In this document: piece after piece, positions 17,858 through 26,983 of the stretch
Numbering within the stretch: position 1 is the stretch's first letter
Layout: the number at the start of each line of letters is the position of its first letter
NCBI GenBank assembly: GCA_903789635.1
Contig: CAIFEY010000005.1
Coordinates: 22,078 to 86,077 of the forward strand
Source: an uncultured Eubacteriaceae bacterium
GTDB taxonomy: Bacteria; Bacillota; Clostridia; Peptostreptococcales; Anaerovoracaceae
Length of the DNA stretch: 64,000 nt
Direction: 5' to 3'
The notes under the pieces: generated by a model
Databases searched by the model: none
Told to the model about the DNA's origin: nothing
The model's input: only the letters and a program-made list of their open reading frames with translations
Made by a program: the position numbers and the translations under genes

Positions 17858-18673
17858 CATTGTTTTTCGCCATCCCGCAGTGCACGCTCCCCTGCACCCT
17901 CCGTGCATTTTCCACGCATTAAGACGCATTCCGACTCATTCCGATGCATTTCCATGTGCGCTAATGCATACCCGCGAGTGCCGATGCGCGCCCATGAGTT
18001 CCCAGGCGCAGTCCCGCACTGCCCACGCGGCAAAGTCCACCCAGCCCCGCATCTCATCCGCCCCGCTGGTTCTCGGAATCATCTCGCGCTGTAAACCGAC
18101 ACGCGTTCGCATAAACGGCCCGACCCCGCATCTCACCTGCTCTGCTGGTTCTCGGAATCATTTCGCGCTGCAAACCGACACGCGTCCGTTATAATCACAA
18201 GCGTACGCCGATCTACCAGCATAGTTCAACTGCCGCGCGGTTCGATGCCAGGATGATTCAACTACCGCGCGATTCACTGCCGGAACAGTTTACTGGCTGC
18301 GCACTTCGCTGCTGACATTATTATCTTGCAGCGCGTTCCACGGCTGGCAAAGTTTCAATGCCGCCCCGCCGGGGCATCTAAAAAACAGCACAGCAGTACA
18401 CAGCCGTGCCTGCATCCAGTATACAATCTTACTCTCAACGATACGCGACAGCACGCAGCGCGGCATGGGCGTGAATCCAAATCGGTAACGAAGCACACAA
18501 AAATTCGCAATTCCATGAATCGACAAACGGCTGCATGTCGCGCACACAATTCCGCGAATCGACAAACGGATCGACGCCGCGCCCGCAATTCCGCGACTTG
18601 GCGAACGCAGTAAGAAACCTATCATCGCAATTATTAAAACGCCCGGCAGCCGCCGGCAAGAAAGGAGAACATT
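17858..18673. repeat. Repeat-rich intergenic region with a 79-bp tandem duplication
   Basis: No gene is supportable. From 17880 to 18000 degenerate GCATTCC-like units repeat. Between about 18042 and 18199 a ~79-bp unit is present twice (CCCCGCATCTCA, then CTGGTTCTCGGAATCAT, then AAACCGACACGCGT) with several differences. Between 18500 and 18610 AATTCCGCGA and TCGACAAACGG units recur. The short reading frames here are all low-complexity. Confidence 0.6.
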
Positions 18674-19327
18674 ATGTCCGAAAAGAAAACCTACGACGCG
18701 AGGCTCCGAAGTCTCAAGCGAAACAAGCTCCTGACCGCCCTCACCTCCTCGGTGATCGGAGTGGTCCTCCTGCTCCGCCCGCAGACGAGCCTGCAGCTGC
18801 TATGTAAATTCATCGCCGTGATGATCCTGATCACCGGCGTCATCATGCTCCTCCTGTACCTGATGCAGAGGGAGACGGCCATGAAGGTTCACCTCGTCTC
18901 CGCCCTGATCCTCAGCGCGGTCGGCCTCTGGATCTTCCTTCGCCCGAACGGCCTCATCGCCATCATCCCGACCGTGATCGGCATCATCATCGCCGTCGAC
19001 GGAATCGCCAACCTCGGCGAGGCGATCGCGATTTACCGCCAAAGCATGAGCCGCTCACCAGTCATGCCGATCATCCTGGGCATCATCACGATCCTGCTTG
19101 GTCTGGTCCTGATCTTCAAGCCGGTCGGCGTCGCCGCGATCATCACACAGGTCATCGGCGCGGTCACCCTGTACAACGGCATCTCCGACTTCCTGATCGC
19201 CATGCGCATCCACCCAGTCATCGTCAACCCGCCGGCCCCGGACGCGCCGCACGCGGCAGGCGGTGCGGACAGCGCGGACAGCGCAGACGCCTCGGACACG
19301 ACGGGCGGCACCGGGACTGCAAACTAG
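18674..19327 (+). CDS. HdeD/DUF308-like membrane protein
   Basis: A small integral membrane protein of the HdeD (DUF308) family. In enterobacteria HdeD is linked to acid resistance, but the biochemical role is unknown. The 217-residue product has about six hydrophobic helices in three hairpin pairs between residues 18 and 180, with the repeated pattern GVVLLLRP, GLWIFLRP and GLVLIFKP at the helix ends. The C-terminal ~35 residues are Ala/Asp/Gly/Ser-rich and probably disordered. The ribosome binding site is AAAGGAG. It has no cotranscribed neighbour. Confidence 0.8.
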   Translation: MSEKKTYDARLRSLKRNKLLTALTSSVIGVVLLLRPQTSLQLLCKFIAVMILITGVIMLLLYLMQRETAMKVHLVSALILSAVGLWIFLRPNGLIAIIPTVIGIIIAVDGIANLGEAIAIYRQSMSRSPVMPIILGIITILLGLVLIFKPVGVAAIITQVIGAVTLYNGISDFLIAMRIHPVIVNPPAPDAPHAAGGADSADSADASDTTGGTGTAN

Positions 19328-20075
19328 TACGACCGATCAGCGCCCGCGCAGATTACTTAATGAAGCAGTCTGAACGCGGCGCGGACGGCGCCGGTCTACA
19401 GATCGGATAAATCGGAAAGGTCCTGCAAACGCTCCGCGCCTCGATCAATTCGTATGGAAGGCGGCGCGAGGCAAAGCCGGTTCTGGTGATCAGAGCGCGC
19501 CGGCAATCTCCGACTTTATTATTGAATAACTGAAATAACACTGACTGACCCCGGAGGCGACGCGCCTGCCGGGGTTTTCCTTTGATCCTGTTGGTTGGCC
19601 ACCCACCCTAAGAACAATTTTTCCAATTCTTTCATCTTGCTTCGGACAGAGCAGATCCTTCCCTGGGGCTCCGGTGCGGACAGAAAATTCGAAGTCGGAG
19701 TCTGCGGCGCAGTGCAGGTGACAGATGCACCGCCAGGGAAAAAAGGAAGGATGACATGGAGGATACCGGGGGTAATTTGTGTATACCCCATGTACCACAT
19801 ACTGGTAGTTATGATAACTGGAATGCTATCTTTGCGCCGTTCTGTCGGAGAAAATTCATACATAGGAAATCAATCACCTTTGTATACTGTATCATTTTGC
19901 GTAGGAGCACGATTTCTTCATCTTAACACAACGGCTTTTACCGAATTGCGTAAGGCCGTATTTATGACGCTCCTACGCACCAGCATTTTAGGTCCTTATA
20001 ATCTTATAGATCTACCACCCTTGTAATTTCCTGCGCGCTCTGAAAACCACTCGATTTTTGCGCCCCTTTCCGACA
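19328..20075. other. Intergenic region with a GC hairpin and a repeat fragment
   Basis: The hairpin CCCCGG..AGGCG/CGCCT.CCGGGG followed by TTTTCC (19549-19580) is a plausible plus-strand terminator, though about 220 bases from the HdeD-like gene. At 19761-19810 a segment starting GGATACCGGGGG and containing TGTATAC and TACTGGTAGTT matches 63187-63237 and, less well, 34068-34095. This is the tail of repeat D. Long frames here look spurious. Confidence 0.5.
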
Positions 20076-20254
20076 AAATATCGTCCCCGGCGATCAAATT
20101 TTATACTCAGTATACAAATATGCATTTAATTTGAGCGTTTGTTCCCCGTCGAGGATGCTTCAGGATCATCTCGGGATCACTTCTTGGAAATCTCAGGACC
20201 ACTTGCGGACCATTTTGATATCAACTGTGATATATTTTAAATTGTCAGACTTCT
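20076..20254 (+). repeat. Dispersed repeat F, copy 1
   Basis: A 179-bp segment that matches the reverse complement of 46004-46182, which is the same length. Shared blocks are AAATATCGTCCCCGGCGATCA, ATTTAATTTGAGCG, CAGGACCACTTGCGGACCAT, and TATTTTAAATTGTCAGACT at the end. There is no open frame. It directly precedes repeat A copy 2. Confidence 0.7.
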
Positions 20255-20265
20255 GCGCACGCTTT

Positions 20266-20360
20266 TTGGTATCGAAGAAGTTGCGTCAGAGACCGGAATA
20301 ATGCGCATTACACAATTTCGGAAATGCCGTTGCGTCAGAATTTAAGATTTGTCTCCCTGC
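20266..20360 (+). repeat. Dispersed repeat A, copy 2
   Basis: Matches positions 1-92: the two TTGCGTCAGA boxes start at 20281 and 20330, again 49 bases apart, with similar flanks and the same ending near CCTGC. The middle part between the boxes is poorly conserved, which suggests that the boxes and their spacing matter or are the recombining ends. Confidence 0.7.
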
Positions 20361-20454
20361 CAAATAAAAAACGGCCGCGATGTCCAAGGGAGGGTTTTCC
20401 TATCGTTATTATCTATGGATGCAGTATCCCGCCACCCTCGTTGATCATCCCAGC

Positions 20455-20662
20455 ATCGGCGGCACTGGCGATGCTGTAGATGCCGGCGGCACTGGCGATG
20501 CTGAAGATACTGGTGATGCCGGCGGAGCTGTCGATACCGGCGATGCTGGTGATGCCAACGATGCCGGCGGTACTGCCAATGCTGGCGATGCCGATGATGC
20601 CGACGGTGCCGATGATGCCGGCGATCCTGACAATGCCGGCAGTACCGGCGGCACCGCCAGCA
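20455..20662. repeat. Nine-base minisatellite (GATGCCGGC-like units)
   Basis: More than twenty imperfect 9-base units of the type GATGCCGGC/GGCGATGCT fill about 200 bases. Because nine is a multiple of three, several frames stay open and give Gly/Asp/Ala or Gly/Ile/Ala repeats. These are not taken as real proteins, since they lack a start context and run into the adjacent terminator. Confidence 0.7.
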
Positions 20663-20667
20663 GAAGA

Positions 20668-20709
20668 AGACAGGCTGTGAAAATGACTCCGCATTTTCAC
20701 AGCCTGTCT
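20668..20709 (-). terminator. Terminator of the NlpC/P60-like gene
   Basis: A perfect 18-bp stem (AGACAGGCTGTGAAAATG with its complement) and a six-base loop, 65 bases after the minus-strand stop, followed by TTCTTCTG. It belongs to the GGCTGTGAAAAATG terminator family. Confidence 0.75.
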
Positions 20710-20773
20710 TCAGTATATTATTCGCTTCTATGTTTCTGTAATGTATTGGCTTGCCGTGGCGGCTGGCGATGCA

Positions 20774-22777
20774 CTACTTGGTTACGACGTAGAGTGCCTT
20801 GCTCCAGCTGCTGTAGGCGCCGCTCTTGTAGGCGCGGATGCGGACCTGGTAGGCCTTGCCGCTGCCGAGGCTGGTCAGCGTGCGGACAGCACTGCTGTTC
20901 AGCTTGTACTTCTTCCACTTGGAGGTGCCGTACCTGCGGATGCCGATCTGGTACTTCGGGGAGCCGGAGACCTTGACGGCGGTGAGTTTCAGGCCGCTCG
21001 TGAGGGCGCTGTATTTCAGGGACGGAGTCGACGGCTTTACCTTGTAGGTCAGCGTGATGCTGTCTTTGAAGTTGCCGGTGCCCGTCAGGGTCAGCTTCTT
21101 CTTGCCGATGGTCTTCAGGCTGCCTTTGGTCTTTGCCGTATAATCGGTGCCCGGAGTCAGTGTGAGCGGCTGGGTGGAATTATCCGCCGTCAGGGTCAGG
21201 GCCAGCTGGCTCTGCTCCTGGGTTTTGCCGTTGTAGATGAAGTTCTGCAGGCCGGAGGTCTTGACCGCCTTGAGGCTGGTCGGCTCGATGACGTAGGATG
21301 CGTTCAGGGTGCCGGTGTAGTTGTTGATGCCTCGCAGGATCAGGTTGTATGTGCCGGCGTTGATGAATTTATCGCTCTCGGCGCAGTAGACCTGGAAGTC
21401 CTGGCCCTGGGTCAGTCCGTCCGCGCTCACGGTCGGCTGCTGTTCGGTTCCGTCGTAGGTGGAGGTCTCGACCTTCACGTCGGAGGATTCCAGTGCCCTA
21501 GGGATGATGCTGAACGTCTTGGTGACGGAGCCCTTGACCATGCTGCAGCCCCTGACCTTCATCGTCGCCGTTCCGACGTTGACATTGTTCGAGCATGACA
21601 CGGTGTAGTCCGTTCCCTCCTGGAAGTTGGAGACCGTGACTTCCGGTTCCTGTGCGGTGCCGGTGTATGCGACCTTGGCGCTGGTCAGCTTCACCTTGGA
21701 GGAGCTCAGCGTCGCCTTCTTGATCGTGAAGGTGCGGGAGACCTTTCCAGTGTAGTTGTTGCAGAATGTCGCGGTGAGTGTGCCCTTGGTATTGTCGTTG
21801 ACTGCACTCAGTGTGTAATCGGTGTTCTTCTTAAGCTTGACGCCGTTCAGTTTAACTGCGGCGTTCGGGACGATGACCTTGCCCGTGTAGGTCTTGGCAG
21901 AGATCGAGGAGATGACTGCGGAGGACGCGTTCTTAGGCTTGATCTGGTACGTCGTCTTGACGGTTCCGGTGTAGGATCCGACGCCCTTGACCGTAACCTT
22001 TACGGTTCCGGCGTTGGTCTTGCTTCCGGAGGTCGTCACAGTGTAGCCGCTGTAGATGCGCTTTCCGTTCTTATCATAGACGGCAACTGTCGGGCTCTGG
22101 GATTTTCCGGTGTACGTCTTATCGGAGGCCGTGACCTTGCCCAGTTTGATCTTTGTCGTAGTCGTGGTCGTCGTTGAGCTCGAACTGCTGGATGCGTTCG
22201 AGGAACTCGAAGTTCCAGTGTAGCGGAGCACGCCGTCCCAGCTGATTCCGGACACGCCGTTGTAGTACGGAGCGACGCTGACTTCCGTTCCCGTCTGGTC
22301 GCCCGTTTCCGGATGGCCGCGGTCGGAATGCGCTGCCGCCGTCATGCCGTTTCCGATGTACAGCTCCGTGTGACGGTCGCAGTCCAGCAGAATGTCGCCG
22401 CGCTGCAGAGTCGCAGGCGGAACGCAGTTCAGCGTGATGCCGAGCTGGGCTGCCGGGATCCAGGTGAATCCGGCGTTCGTAAAGCTCTGCTGCATGCTCT
22501 TGGTCCCAACGAAACCGCTGAAGCTGAATCCGCCGCCGTTCATGAAGGCGCTGACCACGAATGTACCGCAGTCATAATCCGGTCCCCAGCGGGACGTGAG
22601 TGAATAACCGTGTGAGTCGTCGTTAGCCGTCGCGATCGCCCACTGGACAGCGGCTTCCACGCGTGAAGGGATCGTATCTGCGCGTGACGGCGACGCGGCA
22701 CCGATTCCAAAGAGGATCATCAGCGCCAGCATGACTGCAGGCAGCAGTCGTCGAAGCGTAAGTTCTTTGATCTTCAT
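20774..22777 (-). CDS. Secreted NlpC/P60-like peptidase with repeat domains
   Basis: Probably cuts peptidoglycan stem peptides outside the cell. The 667-residue protein has a signal peptide (cut near PSRADT at about residue 34), then an NlpC/P60-type cysteine peptidase domain like those of phage lysins (about 38-190). WGPDYDCGTFVVSAF holds the likely catalytic cysteine, RGDILLDCDRHTELYIGNG the likely histidine, and AAHSDRG a third site. A Ser/Thr spacer leads to about five Ig-like repeats with KTYTGKSQ/TYDGTEQQPTV motifs. A C-terminal fibronectin-like domain ends in AYQVRIRAYKSGAYSSWS. The usual DCSGF is DCGTF here. The ATG at 22777 is preferred to a GTG three codons upstream. Confidence 0.85.
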   Translation of the reverse strand: MKIKELTLRRLLPAVMLALMILFGIGAASPSRADTIPSRVEAAVQWAIATANDDSHGYSLTSRWGPDYDCGTFVVSAFMNGGGFSFSGFVGTKSMQQSFTNAGFTWIPAAQLGITLNCVPPATLQRGDILLDCDRHTELYIGNGMTAAAHSDRGHPETGDQTGTEVSVAPYYNGVSGISWDGVLRYTGTSSSSNASSSSSSTTTTTTTKIKLGKVTASDKTYTGKSQSPTVAVYDKNGKRIYSGYTVTTSGSKTNAGTVKVTVKGVGSYTGTVKTTYQIKPKNASSAVISSISAKTYTGKVIVPNAAVKLNGVKLKKNTDYTLSAVNDNTKGTLTATFCNNYTGKVSRTFTIKKATLSSSKVKLTSAKVAYTGTAQEPEVTVSNFQEGTDYTVSCSNNVNVGTATMKVRGCSMVKGSVTKTFSIIPRALESSDVKVETSTYDGTEQQPTVSADGLTQGQDFQVYCAESDKFINAGTYNLILRGINNYTGTLNASYVIEPTSLKAVKTSGLQNFIYNGKTQEQSQLALTLTADNSTQPLTLTPGTDYTAKTKGSLKTIGKKKLTLTGTGNFKDSITLTYKVKPSTPSLKYSALTSGLKLTAVKVSGSPKYQIGIRRYGTSKWKKYKLNSSAVRTLTSLGSGKAYQVRIRAYKSGAYSSWSKALYVVTK

Positions 22778-23401
22778 AATTCTCACAATATTTCATTTCC
22801 ATTACAAAAACTGTTACAGACAAAATTCAAAAAGTAAAGGATCACCGACCATGCCTGATGCTCGCCTGCCTGCGCGCCTCCGGCATTCCGCACCCGGGAA
22901 ATTCACCACCGAGTAAAATAAGTGGTAATCTTTTCCAAAATTGAAGTACGTACAGCAACCCAACTTAAGAATTTTTATGTATATTTTAACATACCGACGG
23001 GAGAAATCAATATATTTAAGGAAAGTTTTTCATCTTAAGTTCGCAAAGTATTGAAAACAAGCCATTCTATAGTATACATTGTCGTATTACTGTAAACCAA
23101 ATAAAGCTGAATAATTCCTTCAGAAAATTAATAAATATGTACTCTGCGACACTAAAACCAGCGAAAAAAGGACTCATTCCCGCCCCTCCGCCGCGCGGCT
23201 GCGCGGTCGGAGGGGCGGGAATGAGTCCTTTATATTTCTTTTTTATTATTATTCTTATTGGCTGATCGAATGCCCGATCTCGGGTCGAAGCGAATGCGTC
23301 CGCCGGTTTCCGAAGATCCCGGCTTTCCGGCAGCCAGGCTGCGTGGCTTGGACGTTCGGATTTTGTCGCGGGAGCACATGCGGCCGAAAGCCCGGGAAGG
23401 A
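22778..23401. other. Intergenic region with the strong ptsI terminator
   Basis: AT-rich upstream sequence of the NlpC/P60-like gene, with no confident promoter box. At 23166-23231 there is a very strong hairpin: AAAGGACTCATTCC and CGCCCCTCCG arms, with a GC-rich loop. On the minus strand it is followed by TTTTTTCGC, so it ends the ptsI transcript. About 45 bases after the ptsI stop is GACAAAATCCGAAC (minus strand), a motif shared with other gene ends. No gene is seen. Confidence 0.7.
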
Positions 23402-25057
23402 TTAACGGAAATCCTCTTCTTCCTTCTCCTGTGGCAGGCTGAGGTCGATGCCGCGGACCTGCTTTCTCAGCGGGAGGACGCTCTTAGGATTGACGGAGAG
23501 TTCGTCGATGCCCATGCGCAGGAAGGTTTCGGTCAGCTCGAGGTCAGCGCCGAGCTCGCCGCAGATGCCGCACCAGATCCCGTGACGGTGCGCCGCCTCC
23601 ACGGTCATCTGGATCTCCCTCAGGACGGCCGGGTGGTGCGTATCGAGGAACGGCTCGAGGTGCGCGTTCTGGCGGTCGATGGCCAGCGTGTACTGGATCA
23701 GGTCGTTCGTGCCGATGGAGAAGAAGTTGCACTGGCGCGCCAGGTCGTCGGCGATCAGCGCGGCGGCCGGCGTCTCGATCATGATGCCGATCTCCATGCT
23801 GCCCATCTCCTGCCCCTCGTTCTTCAGCTCGGTTCTGCATTCTTCGAGGATTTCCTTGGCAGCCATCAGCTCCTTCAGGCTCGTGATCATCGGGAACATG
23901 ACGGCCAGGTTGCCGTAGGCGGAGGCACGCAGGAGCGCGCGCAGCTGCGTCTTGAAGAACTCCTTCCTCGTCAGGCAGATTCGGATCGCGCGGAAGCCTA
24001 ACGCCGGGTTGTCCTCCGGGTCCAGATCGAGGTAGTCGACCTGCTTGTCCGCGCCGATGTCGCAGGTGCGGATGACGACCTGCTTAGGGGCGAGCGTCTC
24101 GAGCGCGCTCTTATACGCCTGGAACTGCTCCTCCTCCGTCGGGCTCTGGTCGCCGTTGAGGTAGACAAATTCCGAGCGGAACAGGCCCACGCCCTCCGCG
24201 TCGTTGTCCTGGACTGCCTGCAGGTCGTCAGGTCCGCCGATATTCGCGTAGATCTTGACCGTCGTTCCGTCAAGGGTCTTGGATTCTTTGCCGACGAGGT
24301 CCTTCAGGAGTTCCCTCTCCTTTCTGTCCGCCTCGCGCCGCTCCATCATCATCTCCAGCGTCTCCTCGGTCGGGTCGACGTAGATGCACGACTGGTAGCC
24401 GTCGACGATCGCCGTCTTGCCGTCCCAGTCTTCCGAGATGTCCTGGACCTGAATCAGCGCCGGAACGTTCATGCTGCGGGCCAAAATCGCCGTGTGGCTC
24501 GTCTGACTGCCGCCCTTGGTCGCAATGCCCTGCAGGAGGTTTTTATCGAGCTTGACGGTCTCTGAGGGCGCCAGATCGTCCGCGACGAGAATGAACGGCT
24601 CGTCCGGGGCGAACCGGCTGCTGTCGATCCCGAGCAGGACGTCCAGAACCGCGTTCTCCAGGTCGTAAATATCCGCGCTCCTCGCGCTCAGGTACGCATC
24701 GTCCATCTCTTCGAACACCTGCGCCTGCGCCGTGAACGCCGCGCGCACGGCATATTCTGCACTTCGCTGCTGATCGCGGATGATGTCCTCCGTCTCCTCG
24801 ATCAGGTCCTCATCCTCCAGCATCATCGCGTGCACCTCGAAGATCGCCGCGTTTTCCTCGCCAGCCGTCTCCTTAGCGCGCTCGTACAACTCGTTCTGCT
24901 CGTCGATCACCTTCGCGACGGCATCCTCAAAACGCTTTACCTGAACGTCCGTGTCCTCGTGCCGCGATGTGTCGATCTTCCGCTCCGGCTGCTTCAGCAC
25001 ACGGATCTTGGTGATCGCGATTCCCTTTACGATGCTTTTTCCGGTTGCTTTTACCAT
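23402..25057 (-). CDS. ptsI: PTS enzyme I (phosphoenolpyruvate-protein phosphotransferase)
   Basis: First enzyme of sugar phosphotransfer. It takes phosphate from phosphoenolpyruvate and passes it to HPr. The 551-residue cytosolic protein has the HPr-binding helical domain, the phosphohistidine loop GGSQTSHTAILARS with His188, and the PEP-binding barrel with GVGLFRSEF, a DIGADKQ segment, IGTNDLIQYTLAIDR and the catalytic-cysteine region CGICGELG. An extra residue lies in the loop compared with the usual GGRTSH. The start has GGAGG upstream. No ptsH, EII or crr gene is next to it, so HPr must be encoded elsewhere. Confidence 0.95.
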   Translation of the reverse strand: MVKATGKSIVKGIAITKIRVLKQPERKIDTSRHEDTDVQVKRFEDAVAKVIDEQNELYERAKETAGEENAAIFEVHAMMLEDEDLIEETEDIIRDQQRSAEYAVRAAFTAQAQVFEEMDDAYLSARSADIYDLENAVLDVLLGIDSSRFAPDEPFILVADDLAPSETVKLDKNLLQGIATKGGSQTSHTAILARSMNVPALIQVQDISEDWDGKTAIVDGYQSCIYVDPTEETLEMMMERREADRKERELLKDLVGKESKTLDGTTVKIYANIGGPDDLQAVQDNDAEGVGLFRSEFVYLNGDQSPTEEEQFQAYKSALETLAPKQVVIRTCDIGADKQVDYLDLDPEDNPALGFRAIRICLTRKEFFKTQLRALLRASAYGNLAVMFPMITSLKELMAAKEILEECRTELKNEGQEMGSMEIGIMIETPAAALIADDLARQCNFFSIGTNDLIQYTLAIDRQNAHLEPFLDTHHPAVLREIQMTVEAAHRHGIWCGICGELGADLELTETFLRMGIDELSVNPKSVLPLRKQVRGIDLSLPQEKEEEDFR

Positions 25058-25140
25058 TTTTTCCTCCGCTCTGCAGCGTCTCAGTATGTTTCATCACTGA
25101 TTAACTGATTAACTTTTCACTGTATTTTTCTCTTACTGCC

Positions 25141-25169
25141 ATTATACATGCGTTAGCGGCTGCGAACAA
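25141..25169 (-). promoter_or_regulatory. ptsI promoter
   Basis: On the minus strand: TTGTTC (25164-25169), a 17-base spacer, TATAAT (25141-25146), about 85 bases before the ptsI start. The leader contains a short direct repeat TTAATCAGTTAATCAGT. Just upstream (25170-25290) is a strongly G-rich stretch on the plus strand. Confidence 0.7.
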
Positions 25170-25911
25170 TGTTTTGGGGGAATTTGTGGGGGGCGGGACA
25201 AAGCGCGAGCCGGGCCGGGCGGACGGCCGGGGCTGATGGGGACCCGCGCCGGCACGGGCGTCGGGCGGGCAGGTGCGGGCGCGGGCTGTATATGGCCGTT
25301 CTGCTGGCATCCGGGGCATTCCGTCACACGTGCGCACTTGATCTCTTACGTGAATTCTATAATTTACATATTTTATATCTTGTCTACCACATGTTTCTAC
25401 TGATTTTAACATTTTGCTTAAAAGCCACTTCTCTCCCCTGCCCCGACGGAAATTCGCCGGGGTGATGGCAGACCGATCGTATATGTGCATTTCACTATGG
25501 TTTACCGTAATTATTATTTGTTCGCACTGCAGCTTTCTCCATTTTTCATTTTTTCCTTTCACAGTGTGATCTTTTACCAAGCTCAGCTTTCCTTTTCTCG
25601 TCGGATCGGCTAAGGAAGGAATCTGCCTCCGCTCGCGCGTTCGCAAGTTTCCTTCAATTGTTTTCACCGCGCACTCTAATTGCCTGGCTGCCGCGCCAGC
25701 GGTGCGCCCTTCCCGCACGCTTCCATCCTCGCCTGCCATCAGGGGATCTTCTCCGGTTGGGATTGGGAACTTGGGCGGGTGGATTTTGTCTGAAGAAGTT
25801 TACGGGGACCGAGAGGTATAGTAGAATCTAAGGAATGGATTGTCTGCATGGACGGGCAGATGCCCGGTTCAGATCATATGGGCGGAGGGCCTGAAACTGG
25901 GGAGGAACAGA
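25170..25911. other. G-rich tract and repeat C copy 1 upstream of a plus-strand gene
   Basis: The first ~120 bases carry GGGGG, GGGGGG, GGG and many GG runs on the plus strand. At 25615-25655 lies a copy of hairpin repeat C: stem GAAGGAA/TTCCTTC around CCTCCGCTCGCGCGT, then a T-rich segment ending CACCGCGCAC. A long minus-strand frame across 25101-25739 is arginine- and proline-rich with no ribosome binding site and is not accepted. No other gene is seen. Confidence 0.45.
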
Positions 25912-26886
25912 ATGAGCAGTATCAGAGATGAGGTCGAGGAGTATTTTCTCGCGAAGTACCCGCACGTCGAGGCGGAGGGCAGGAAGGCGTTCACGCTGCA
26001 CTGCGGCGGGATCTACATGGTGGACCCGTATACGCCGGACGAGGACGACTTCCTCGAACTTCTGGGTGCGGACACGATGGAGGATTTCATGGCCGACAAC
26101 TACAATCGGGGCCGGGCGTTCCAGAAGCTTTTTTACGCCACGCCTGAGGATCTCGCTAAGGACATGGAAATTTACGAGTATATCGCCCGCGTAAATGAGA
26201 TGGAGAATCCTGACGATCCGGACGCTCTGCGGGAGGCGGCGGAGAATTACTTCCTCGCGATCTATCCGGCGGCTGACGTCCCGGGCGAGAAGGCGTTTAC
26301 GATGCCGAACGGGCAGATCTACACCGTCGGCACGGGGACGGCGAGAGACATGAACTTCATCTTCCTGCAGCACGCGAAAGACCTTGAGGCGGCAAAGGCG
26401 GGCGATTACGAATTCAGCACGCCTCTTAACATCGACAAAGAGCTGATGGCAAGCATGGCGATCAGTAAACTTGAGATGCTCGAATACATGGACTGGAATC
26501 AGGAACCGCTGGAACTCATGGACCTGAAGACTATCCGCCAGAAGGTCGAGGACTACTTCCTGGCAAAGTACCCGAATATCAGCGTGCCGGACGGCGCATT
26601 TAAGATGCGCACGGACAAGGTCTTCACGGTCGCCAAGCAGCGCCGGAAGGAGGACAGGTTCATCTTCTTCAAGACCGCCGAGGACGTCTACGCGGCCTAC
26701 GACGGCGAGTTCAAGGCGGAACGCGGAAACCGCAGGCTGCTCGTCGGCTGTTACGAGACGCTCGGCGAACTCATTTACGCCCTCGAGGAGCAGGAGCTGT
26801 TCCTCGAACACATGCAGCTGATGAGTCAGCAGATAAAGGCAGCCAGAGAGAAGGACCCGCTCATGGCACTGCTGGGGCTCTTCTAA
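25912..26886 (+). CDS. Unrecognised protein with three internal repeats
   Basis: Not recognised. The 324-residue product is acidic, without signal peptide or membrane helix, so it is probably cytosolic. It is built from three related ~70-100-residue repeats starting near residues 6, 107 and 209. Each opens with YFLAKYP or YFLAIYP, then GRKAFT/GEKAFT/DGAFKM, then IYMV/IYTV/VFTV. An acidic strand follows, with NFIFLQHAKDL and RFIFFKTAEDV in repeats two and three. The C-terminal ~50 residues are helical (EEQELFLEHMQLMSQQIK). The start at 25912 follows GGGAGGAA; upstream ATGs lack a site. It lies alone between ptsI and a TetR gene. Confidence 0.75.
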   Translation: MSSIRDEVEEYFLAKYPHVEAEGRKAFTLHCGGIYMVDPYTPDEDDFLELLGADTMEDFMADNYNRGRAFQKLFYATPEDLAKDMEIYEYIARVNEMENPDDPDALREAAENYFLAIYPAADVPGEKAFTMPNGQIYTVGTGTARDMNFIFLQHAKDLEAAKAGDYEFSTPLNIDKELMASMAISKLEMLEYMDWNQEPLELMDLKTIRQKVEDYFLAKYPNISVPDGAFKMRTDKVFTVAKQRRKEDRFIFFKTAEDVYAAYDGEFKAERGNRRLLVGCYETLGELIYALEEQELFLEHMQLMSQQIKAAREKDPLMALLGLF

Positions 26887-26983
26887 ATTCTGTCCGGTCT
26901 GTCGGCCGCTGTTTGTCTTCCGTCTTTTGTCGTCCACTTTTTAGCCGCCTTCTAAAGATTACGACTTTTCAAATCCGGAGTTT

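Noticed and set aside
18042..18199. Possible CRISPR array
   Set aside because: Only two imperfect 79-bp units without spacer-repeat alternation and no cas genes in the window.
19595..20026. 143-codon plus-strand frame after the HdeD-like gene
   Set aside because: Contains part of repeat D's tail, has no ribosome binding site and shows no domain.
20380..20976. A frame encoding Gly/Asp/Ala repeats, and its minus-strand partner with Gly/Ile repeats
   Set aside because: Produced by the 9-base minisatellite, which keeps frames open. They overlap a terminator and the end of a real gene.
25101..25739. A 212-codon minus-strand frame upstream of ptsI
   Set aside because: Crosses the ptsI promoter, a G-rich tract and repeat C; Arg/Pro-rich and without a start context.
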